From assembly GCA_011525185.1 (NCBI GenBank), contig WTIQ01000283.1, forward strand, positions 1 to 12,092: a stretch of 12,092 bases of DNA. Direction: 5' to 3'. The translations under genes were made by a program, and so were the position numbers. The notes below the pieces were generated by a model. That model had not been told where the DNA came from and did not search any database. It was given only the letters and a program-made list of their open reading frames with translations. Positions 6,627-12,092 of this stretch are shown here, in pieces. Within the stretch, counting starts at the first letter, position 1. The number at the start of each line of letters is the position of its first letter. The stretch comes from Paracoccaceae bacterium. GTDB taxonomy: Bacteria > Pseudomonadota > Alphaproteobacteria > Rhodobacterales > Rhodobacteraceae.

Positions 6627-7328
6627 ATGAGCACAGATAAAACCGCTATCAGAAATGCAGCTACGGTGATCGTGGTGAGAGACCGCAAAACCTCTCCCAA
6701 AGTGCTCATGGGTCAACGGGGAGCAAATGCGGCCTTTATGCCTAATAAATTTGTGTTCCCTGGCGGTGCAGTCGACCCAGCGGATGGGGAAATCCCGCTT
6801 TCAGGCGAAATTAGCACACCATGTTCAGAGAGATTAAGCGAGGACAGTGATCCTTCGCTTATTCATTCACTGACAGTTGCAGCTATTCGAGAACTCTTTG
6901 AAGAAACTGGGCAAATTTTAGGGGTAAAAGAAAATTGGTCAGGTGACATTCCAGAGGACTGGCAAGGCTTTGCAAAGGCCGGATTCATTCCCGATGCTTC
7001 AGGTCTGCGCTTTGTCTTTCGCGCCATAACCCCGCCTGGGCGTCCACGTCGCTTTGATGCGCGATTTTTCCTTATTGATGCGGATATATTACAAAGCGAT
7101 ATTGATGACTTTTCCGCCGCCTGTGATGAGCTTTCTCATTTGCAGTGGATCCCGATAGAAGATGTGCGCAAATTCGATTTGCCTTTCATTACCGAAGTGG
7201 TTCTTGCAGAAATAAATGCCCATCTGGATGAAGATAACCCGCCGGACTCTGTCCCGTTTTTTAGAAACAGCGATGAAGAAAGCCTCTTTCTACGCCTCCA
7301 TGGGCACAAGGCGCCCTATGAGAGCTAA
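6627..7328 (+). CDS. Nudix hydrolase with an insertion inside the Nudix box (NUDT19-like)
   Basis: The predicted 233-residue protein starts at ATG 6627, chosen for GAGG 5 nt upstream; ATG 6612, overlapping the DUF983 stop, is the alternative. It begins with a Nudix strand (AATVIVVRD, 11-19), then VLMGQRG, KFVFPGGAVDPADGE (41-55) and AAIRELFEETG (85-95). The normal Gx5Ex7REUxEExGU box is split by about 30 extra residues between the GG-containing half and REL-FEETG, a layout known from the NUDT19/RP2 group. Both catalytic glutamates of REL-FEETG remain. Such enzymes hydrolyse nucleoside diphosphates linked to another group, and NUDT19 itself acts on CoA and acyl-CoA. Substrate here is undetermined; CoA-type activity would be inference from the insertion alone. 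Confidence 0.88.
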   Translation: MSTDKTAIRNAATVIVVRDRKTSPKVLMGQRGANAAFMPNKFVFPGGAVDPADGEIPLSGEISTPCSERLSEDSDPSLIHSLTVAAIRELFEETGQILGVKENWSGDIPEDWQGFAKAGFIPDASGLRFVFRAITPPGRPRRFDARFFLIDADILQSDIDDFSAACDELSHLQWIPIEDVRKFDLPFITEVVLAEINAHLDEDNPPDSVPFFRNSDEESLFLRLHGHKAPYES

Positions 7329-7364
7329 CGCATATTAATCAAAGCAGGTTGAACGTGACGCACC

Positions 7365-8267
7365 CTAAGTCAATAAAATCAGCATGAGAATGCTGATGAC
7401 AAGCAGGCTCATTGCAATCACTTCCCGCCGAGCCAATCTTTCTTTGAAAAAGAAATAGCCAACCATCACGCTGAGAATAATCTCGATTTGACCAAGGGCT
7501 TTGACATAGGCCGCATTTTGCAAGGCAAATGCAGTAAACCAACCAAGCGAGCCCCCAAGGCTCGTGATCCCCACCCAAACAGCGGTGGTGCGACTGTTCC
7601 ATACGGCTCTAAATTGTGGGCGGTCCCTGAGGTAAATCCAAACCGCCATCACCACTGACTGAAACGTTATCACCATCAAAAGCGTGACAGCTGCTGTGAG
7701 CAGCGGGCTTGGCATTGTGACCTCGAGCGTTGCTCCTCGGTAGGCCACCGCCGAAATCGCAAACAAAAACCCCGAGGCCAACCCTAGACCCGTGGCTTGA
7801 TTGAAAAACCGATGCCCACCAGTGTTAGAAGCGGTCTTTTGATCGGAGAGCATGATAACCCCAAACAGTCCGATTAAAATCGCAGCAAATCCGACAAGGC
7901 TGACACCTTCCCCTAAGAGAACCAGACCAACGAAAACAGCCTGAATAACCTCAGTCTTTTTAAATGTAATTCCAACAGCAAAATTGCGAGACTTGAACAG
8001 AGCCACCACGCAAATCGTTGCAATAATCTGTACCAGTCCGCCAAATGATGCAAAAACCCAAAACCTGAGGGATAAGGCTGGCAAAGGTTCGGGCGTTGAG
8101 GCAAAATACACCACCATAACCAGCCAGAGGAGCGGAGCCGAAAAACAAAACCGCGAAAATGTAGCGCCGAGGGTTGATAATTTTGTTTGGCTCAAGACCT
8201 TTTGCAGCATAAAACGGACGGTTTGTAGCGTCGCCGCCGCAAGCGTTGCAAAAATCCAAGGTTCCAT
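7365..8267 (-). CDS. EamA/DMT-superfamily permease, ten-helix transporter
   Basis: The 300-residue protein is almost entirely hydrophobic, with about ten predicted membrane helices in two repeats (about 1-140 and 155-300), the layout of the drug/metabolite transporter superfamily. The second helix of the first repeat ends in a basic region (QKVLSQTKLSTL), and GLGLASGFLFAISAVAYRGAT (about 160-180) opens the second repeat. The last helix is ILMLILLT at the C-terminus. Family members export or import amino acids, purines, sugars or other small metabolites, and substrate cannot be read from sequence. The gene starts 14 nt after the desaturase stop on the same strand, suggesting one operon. It is convergent with the Nudix gene across 36 bp, with no obvious terminator. 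Confidence 0.87.
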   Translation of the reverse strand: MEPWIFATLAAATLQTVRFMLQKVLSQTKLSTLGATFSRFCFSAPLLWLVMVVYFASTPEPLPALSLRFWVFASFGGLVQIIATICVVALFKSRNFAVGITFKKTEVIQAVFVGLVLLGEGVSLVGFAAILIGLFGVIMLSDQKTASNTGGHRFFNQATGLGLASGFLFAISAVAYRGATLEVTMPSPLLTAAVTLLMVITFQSVVMAVWIYLRDRPQFRAVWNSRTTAVWVGITSLGGSLGWFTAFALQNAAYVKALGQIEIILSVMVGYFFFKERLARREVIAMSLLVISILMLILLT

Positions 8268-8281
8268 GTCTTTTGCTTAGG

Positions 8282-9136
8282 CTAGTCTTTGTTTCTTGAC
8301 CAGAGGGGATGCGGCACTGGGTCTTTCATCCGAAGAAAATACATCCAAACTAACTCCATGTAGGAGGACACGACATAACCTTCATTTTTTGCTTCAAAGT
8401 ATTCTCTTTTAGACCAGTAAAGTGAGGGAAGATCGTACCACGCAACATGCGGATGCGCGTGATGAACAGCATGAAAACTGTTGTTCAAAAAGAGAAAGGA
8501 AAGCAGCCCTCGCCTTTGCACAATGATGCTACGGGCCCGAGCTTTTTCATGGGCACGATGCTCGGCAAAGGTCCGTATCTTTAAGATGCCAAGGGCAAGA
8601 TAACTCGCTACTAAAAAGACCCAAAACGGCACAGAGGTCATTTCAAAGAGCCACCAAATCACCATTCCCGCAGCAGGAATATGAAGGAGCCAACCCAAAG
8701 CGACGCGTCTGTTACCGCGCCAAATAGACTTCAGATCATGTCTGAAAAAAACCAGCTGCCCGATCATGGGACCAATGATAATGCGACCAAGTAGTGTATT
8801 ATTTATTCGCAATAGCAAACGCGCGCTGCGAGAAAGATGCACCCAGACCTGCGGATCTAAAAAATTTGTCTCAGGATCATCAAAAGGATCCGTCAAATTT
8901 TCATCAAGATGATGCGCCAAATGCGTATCTTTGAACCTAAGATAGGGCACATGAAATGACAAAGATGGAAACACAAGGAGCGCATTGATAAATGCGTTTT
9001 GGCTCGGGTGTCCATGTAAAGCTTCGTGCGTAAGAGAAGAATGCAACACCATTGATATCACCATGAGAGCAAAGGCAATCATTGGCGACGCCGTGTATAT
9101 CAACGCCGATGCAACCCCAAAATGCGAATATGTCAT
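8282..9136 (-). CDS. Membrane fatty acid desaturase/hydroxylase-type protein, probably N-terminally disrupted
   Basis: From ATG 9136 the product has 284 residues with the histidine boxes of membrane di-iron desaturases: H37-EAL-H41-G-H43, H72-LA-H75-H76 and H222-AV-H225-H226, plus EHRAH at 192-196. NNSFHAVHHAHPHVAWYDLP and the C-terminal YFLRMKDPVPHPLW are typical of a short family common in Rhodobacterales. Such enzymes introduce double bonds or hydroxyls into acyl chains or carotenoids; the substrate is unknown. No good ribosome site precedes the ATG (a TTG at 9139 is also possible). The frame upstream still encodes convincing protein (TTREWRTVALIL) but has no start codon before its stop. 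An 8-bp tandem duplication at 9170-9185 explains this, separating it from a TTG start at 9222 with GGGAG upstream. Product level and function are therefore doubtful. Confidence 0.8.
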   Translation of the reverse strand: MTYSHFGVASALIYTASPMIAFALMVISMVLHSSLTHEALHGHPSQNAFINALLVFPSLSFHVPYLRFKDTHLAHHLDENLTDPFDDPETNFLDPQVWVHLSRSARLLLRINNTLLGRIIIGPMIGQLVFFRHDLKSIWRGNRRVALGWLLHIPAAGMVIWWLFEMTSVPFWVFLVASYLALGILKIRTFAEHRAHEKARARSIIVQRRGLLSFLFLNNSFHAVHHAHPHVAWYDLPSLYWSKREYFEAKNEGYVVSSYMELVWMYFLRMKDPVPHPLWSRNKD

Positions 9137-9169
9137 CAAAATAAGCGCAACAGTTCGCCATTCTCGTGT

Positions 9170-9185
9170 GGTAATATGGTAATAT
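9170..9185. repeat. 8-bp tandem duplication at the desaturase N-terminus
   Basis: GGTAATAT occurs twice head to tail (9170-9177 and 9178-9185). On the coding (minus) strand this is ATATTACC twice. Eight bases are not a multiple of three. Removing one copy joins a TTG-initiated frame (from 9222) to the desaturase frame, predicting an N-terminus MRTQEQDSNKTHYI followed by TTREWRTVALILMTY. Confidence 0.8.
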
Positions 9186-9299
9186 AGTGTGTCTTGTTTG
9201 AATCTTGTTCTTGCGTTCTCAAACCATCTCCCAGAACTGTTGCAGCATTAGAGATGGATAAAAATATCACCCGCGTACATTCAGAATTTAGTTAACTTT

Positions 9300-9305
9300 T
9301 ATAAT
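9300..9305 (+). promoter_or_regulatory. Candidate -10 box for the XRE regulator gene
   Basis: TATAAT is a perfect -10 hexamer, 22 bp before the regulator's ATG (9328). The best -35 candidate, TACATT at 9276-9281 (18-bp spacing), is weak. Transcription would begin near 9312, leaving a leader of about 16 nt with no visible Shine-Dalgarno. Confidence 0.4.
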
Positions 9306-9320
9306 CTTTGATGATTAATA

Positions 9321-9334
9321 TAAACATATGTTTA
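9321..9334. promoter_or_regulatory. 14-bp perfect palindrome across the regulator start codon, candidate autoregulatory operator
   Basis: TAAACATATGTTTA is self-complementary and includes the ATG at 9328. It lies just downstream of the candidate -10 box, where a bound repressor would block transcription or initiation. A dimeric XRE protein encoded immediately downstream is the obvious candidate ligand. This is inference from symmetry and position. Confidence 0.42.
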
Positions 9335-10185
9335 CAAAAATTGACAAACGTTCGCGAGCAGAAGCGTTTCGGCATCGACTTGTGAAAGCGCTTAGCGAGA
9401 GTGGTCTGTCCCAGTCAGAGCTCGCGCGTCGGATCGGAGTTGATCGCTCGACTGTATCGCAATTGCTCACGGGCACTGGCGCGCGTCTGCCCAATGCGCA
9501 AGTGATCGCTGAATGTGCTTCGGCGCTGGCTGTCTCCTCGGATTGGCTCTTATCGCTTTCGGATCGGGCTGAAACTGCATCTGATCTTTTGGCCAATGCG
9601 ATGACCTTGACCAAAGCGTCTCGCACCGCTGAGGATGAGCAAATATTTAAATGGCATAAAGAGGCAGCAGGATACAAAATTCGCCACGTGCCAGCAACTT
9701 TGCCCGATATGCTGAAATGCAAAGAGATGCTCGAATGGGAATATGGGACGCATTCTAACCGCAGTGCACAACAAGCGATTGGCGCGACCAAGGATCAATT
9801 GACTTGGCTTTATGACACACCCTCTGACTATGAAATCGCGCTGCCCGAACATGAATTAACAAACTTCTTGCACCAGCAGGGATATTACGCGGATATGCCT
9901 AAAGGTGTAAAAGATCGACAAGTTGCCCATCTGTTAGGGCTTTGCGATGCCCTTTATCCGCGTCTTCGGGTCTACCTCTTTGATGCCAGACAATTTTACG
10001 CCTCACCAGTTACCATTTTCGGACCCCTTCTTGCAGCGCTTTATATTGGACAGAGTTTTTTGGTCTTTCGTGACAGCGACCGTATCCGCACCTTTACGCA
10101 GCATTTTGATCAAATCATCAAAGTCGCCAGTATTGATACACGCGCCCTATCTGGTTTTATTGATGAGGCCCGAGAGCTGAAATGA
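9328..10185 (+). CDS. XRE-family transcriptional regulator with an uncharacterised C-terminal domain
   Basis: The 285-residue protein has an N-terminal Cro/C1-type helix-turn-helix at about 15-77: HRLVKALSESGLSQSELARRIGVDRSTVSQLLTG, then NAQVIAECASALAVSSDWLL. The SQSELARRIGV and DRSTVSQLL segments are the two HTH helices. The long C-terminal part (about 95-285) includes KWHKEAAGYKIRHVPATLPDMLKCKEMLEWEY and a final PVTIFGPLLAALYIGQSFLVF followed by FTQHFDQI. It resembles a family of Rhodobacterales regulators beginning with the same MxTKIDxR pattern, which supports this start although no ribosome site is visible. The arrangement recalls XRE-DUF5753 proteins, but I cannot confirm that assignment. 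The ligand and targets are unknown. The neighbouring desaturase is transcribed divergently and is a possible target. Confidence 0.85.
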   Translation: MFTKIDKRSRAEAFRHRLVKALSESGLSQSELARRIGVDRSTVSQLLTGTGARLPNAQVIAECASALAVSSDWLLSLSDRAETASDLLANAMTLTKASRTAEDEQIFKWHKEAAGYKIRHVPATLPDMLKCKEMLEWEYGTHSNRSAQQAIGATKDQLTWLYDTPSDYEIALPEHELTNFLHQQGYYADMPKGVKDRQVAHLLGLCDALYPRLRVYLFDARQFYASPVTIFGPLLAALYIGQSFLVFRDSDRIRTFTQHFDQIIKVASIDTRALSGFIDEARELK

Positions 10186-10273
10186 ATAAAGAACTGCAAG
10201 TCAAAGTGAACATCCGCGACATGCGCAGCGTCATAGGGCCCTCGTTGGAGACTGGTACTTCATTGAGTTCACA

Positions 10274-11044
10274 TCAAACAGTTCGATCCATTAGTCCTTC
10301 ACTCCTGAAACTGATCTCCTTTGATTTTCCAATCACAAGGTGATCATGGACGATTATACCAAGAGGGCCAGTAGCCTCAATCACCTTTCGTGTGATGTCA
10401 ATGTCCTGAGGTGAGGGCGTTGGATCGCCCGATGGGTGATTATGGACCAAGATGAGGGCCGAAGCATCAAGCTGAAGCGCGCGCTTTACAATTTCACGGG
10501 GATAGACTGGAACATGATCAATGGTGCCTCGTCCCAATCGTTCGTCGGCAATCAGCCTATTCTTGCGATCTAGAAAAAAGACCCTGAACTCTTCAACTGG
10601 CTTATGAGCCAAAGTTGTTTGACAATATTTGAGCAAAGACGACCAGCTGGACAAAATCGGTTTATCAATAATCTGGGCATAGGCCAGTCGATGCGCAGCG
10701 GCCTCAACAACTTTTAATTCTTGAACAACCCGATCAGTGACCCCCTTTTGCAACAATAAGACGTCCCTTGGTGCGGATATGACGCCATTGAAATCACCAA
10801 ATTGTTTCAAGAGCCTGTAAACAAGTGGTTTAACATCTTGACGGGATATGGCCCGGAAAATAACAAGCTCAAGCAATTCATAATCTGGGAGAGCCTCTGC
10901 TCCCCCTCGAATAAAGCGATCTCTAAGCCTTTGCCGATGCCCCTTTACATAGGGAGGCTCCCGCGTAGAGGGGAAGGAAAAGAGGACTGGTTGTTCCGCG
11001 CAGCTGGTGCGAGTAAGCCCTCTATGAAGTGTGTGATCTGTCAT
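10274..11044 (-). CDS. radC: RadC family protein (UPF0758), JAB/MPN-type putative metalloprotease fold
   Basis: The 256-residue protein has a helix-hairpin-helix region (about 36-95, HRQRLRDRFIRGGAEALPDYELLELVIF) and a C-terminal JAB1/MPN domain (about 130-253). The JAMM zinc motif is intact: H201-N-H203-PSGDPTP-S211-PQ-D214. The end HDHLVIGKSKEISFRSEGL is characteristic of RadC. The historical link to DNA repair is not well supported, and the true role is unknown; some homologues are tied to natural transformation or mobile elements. It lies between dnaJ (upstream, same strand) and the convergent XRE regulator. Only the ATG at 11044 is available near the N-terminus, and its ribosome site would lie inside the inverted repeat directly upstream. 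Confidence 0.92.
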   Translation of the reverse strand: MTDHTLHRGLTRTSCAEQPVLFSFPSTREPPYVKGHRQRLRDRFIRGGAEALPDYELLELVIFRAISRQDVKPLVYRLLKQFGDFNGVISAPRDVLLLQKGVTDRVVQELKVVEAAAHRLAYAQIIDKPILSSWSSLLKYCQTTLAHKPVEEFRVFFLDRKNRLIADERLGRGTIDHVPVYPREIVKRALQLDASALILVHNHPSGDPTPSPQDIDITRKVIEATGPLGIIVHDHLVIGKSKEISFRSEGLMDRTV

Positions 11045-11047
11045 GAC

Positions 11048-11073
11048 GTTAACTCTGCCAAAGCAGAGTTAAC
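11048..11073 (-). promoter_or_regulatory. Perfect 11-bp inverted repeat directly upstream of radC
   Basis: GTTAACTCTGC and its exact complement flank a 4-nt loop (CAAA on the plus strand, TTTG on the coding strand). The repeat ends 3 nt before the radC ATG. In RNA it would form a stem covering the ribosome-binding region; in DNA it could be an operator. The absence of a T-run after it in the minus direction argues against an intrinsic terminator for dnaJ. On the plus strand the downstream sequence is AT-rich but not oligo-T. Confidence 0.55.
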
Positions 11074-11108
11074 ATTAATCTAATTTAAGATCAGTTGCCT
11101 AGGGTGGT

Positions 11109-12092
11109 TTAGCCCTTCATCGTATCCCAAAAAGACTTCACGCTTGAGAAAAAGCTTTTGCCCTCTGGATTATTGTCCTCTGACAATTCTTCAAACTCGC
11201 GAAGAAGCTCTTTTTGTCGTCCCGTGAGGTTCACGGGTGTTTCAACCGCCAATTCAATGAACATATCCCCGTATTGTGAGGATTTGATCGCAGGCATACC
11301 CTTGCCTCGGAGGCGCATTTGACGTCCCGACTGGCTTCCTTGTGGGATCTTAACCCGACTGCGACCGCCGTCAATTGTCGGGACTTCGATATCACCACCA
11401 AGCGCCGCAGCCGCCATTGAAACGGGAACGCGACAGAAAAGGCTAAGGCCATCGCGCTCAAAAATTTTATGATCTTCGATTTCGATAAAGATATACAGAT
11501 CGCCCGACGGCCCACCTCTAACACCTGCCTCGCCTTCGCCAGAAAGACGAATCCGGGTACCCGTTTCGACACCTGCAGGCACATTGACGCTTAGGGATCG
11601 ATCCTTTTCCACGCGTCCCACGCCTTTACAAACACGACACGGGTTTTTGATCATTTGCCCCATGCCATTGCAGGTCGGGCAGGTACGCTCAACGGTGAAA
11701 AAGCCCTGTGTCGCCCGCACCTTGCCCATACCCGAGCACGTTGGGCACGTGGTGGGCTCAGACCCGCTTTCAGCCCCTGTACCATTACAAGAGCCGCATT
11801 GAACTGAGGTCGGCACGTTGATCGTTTTCTGCAAGCCAGAATAAGCATCTTCCAAGCTTATGCGCAAATTATAGCGTAAGTCAGATCCGCGTGTTGCGCG
11901 GCTCCGGCCACCGCCACCGCGGCCGCCACCCATGAAATCGCCAAAGAGATCGTCAAAGACATCTGAAAATGCGCTGCTGAAATCGCCCTGACCTCCTGGG
12001 CGTGCACCAGCTCCCATGCCTCCTTCAAAGGCGGCATGACCAAATCGATCATAGGCTGCCTTTTTCTCGGCGTCTTTGAGGACGTCATAGGC
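11109..12092 (-). CDS. dnaJ: Chaperone protein DnaJ (Hsp40), missing most of the J-domain at the window edge
   Basis: The frame is open to the window edge, giving 327 residues plus stop; the ATG at 12017 is internal. The visible start, AYDVLKDAEKKAAYDRFGHAAFEGG, is the end of the J-domain, so its HPD motif lies outside. A Gly/Phe-rich segment follows (about 25-70), then the zinc-finger domain with all four CxxCxGxG repeats (Cys pairs near 99/102, 116/119, 138/141 and 152/155), each in the order CGSCNGTG, CPTCSGMG, CPTCNGMG, CRVCKGVG. The C-terminal substrate-binding domains (about 165-290) and the dimerisation tail are complete. DnaJ delivers unfolded proteins to DnaK and stimulates its ATPase in the cytoplasm. 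It probably follows dnaK off-window, the usual order. radC begins 64 nt downstream on the same strand. Confidence 0.96.
   Translation of the reverse strand, partial: AYDVLKDAEKKAAYDRFGHAAFEGGMGAGARPGGQGDFSSAFSDVFDDLFGDFMGGGRGGGGRSRATRGSDLRYNLRISLEDAYSGLQKTINVPTSVQCGSCNGTGAESGSEPTTCPTCSGMGKVRATQGFFTVERTCPTCNGMGQMIKNPCRVCKGVGRVEKDRSLSVNVPAGVETGTRIRLSGEGEAGVRGGPSGDLYIFIEIEDHKIFERDGLSLFCRVPVSMAAAALGGDIEVPTIDGGRSRVKIPQGSQSGRQMRLRGKGMPAIKSSQYGDMFIELAVETPVNLTGRQKELLREFEELSEDNNPEGKSFFSSVKSFWDTMKG

Noticed and set aside
8937..9161. 74-codon ORF (MANCCAYFDDIF...) with an ATG just upstream of the desaturase ATG
   Set aside because: It lies out of frame inside the desaturase N-terminal region, reads as Cys-rich shadow protein, and the desaturase frame carries the conserved histidine boxes.
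10274..11044. radC as a sign of an integrated mobile element
   Set aside because: There is no integrase, transposase, tRNA scar or terminal repeat nearby, and it sits between dnaJ and ordinary chromosomal genes.
11048..11073. The radC-proximal inverted repeat as an intrinsic terminator of dnaJ
   Set aside because: The descending arm is followed by GTCATG rather than a run of T, and the next gene starts 3 nt later.

Overview
The window reads as ordinary chromosome of an alphaproteobacterium, most likely a marine member of the Rhodobacteraceae/Roseobacter lineage. This rests on remembered resemblance: the malic enzyme-phosphotransacetylase fusion, the ECF sigma/membrane protein/CpxP-like trio, the DUF983-Nudix pair, the XRE regulator and the short desaturase all look like families common in that group. 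Base composition is moderate by eye, lower in GC than many relatives (not computed). Genes are packed, often with 4-8 nt overlaps. No rRNA, tRNA, CRISPR, phage or insertion sequence was seen, and no gene-free stretch exceeds 300 bases.

Positions 1-1682 (minus) form one tight operon: a VOC/bicupin protein of unknown function, cytidine deaminase (cdd), and the start of thymidine phosphorylase (deoA, cut by the window edge). The last two are pyrimidine (deoxy)nucleoside salvage enzymes. A divergent malic enzyme (maeB, 1808-4087, plus) makes pyruvate and NADPH. A perfect 18-bp AT-rich palindrome lies between the two divergent units.

Positions 4084-6040 (minus) hold a probable envelope-stress module in transcription order: a secreted four-EF-hand protein, an ECF sigma factor, a small single-pass membrane protein (putative anti-sigma), and a membrane-anchored CpxP/CnrX-like protein. 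The last three overlap or abut, giving the part list of a CnrYXH-type metal-sensing sigma system with an EF-hand protein where an efflux pump might be expected. This is the strongest candidate for a little-described system here.

Positions 6226-7328 (plus) carry a DUF983 zinc-ribbon membrane protein and a Nudix hydrolase with a NUDT19-like insertion. Convergent to them (minus) are a fatty acid desaturase and a DMT-family transporter. The desaturase appears to carry an 8-bp tandem duplication that knocks its natural N-terminus out of frame.

Positions 9328-10185 (plus) encode an XRE-type regulator with a palindrome across its start codon. RadC (minus) follows convergently, with a perfect 11-bp inverted repeat directly before its start codon. 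The window ends inside dnaJ (minus), whose J-domain lies mostly outside.
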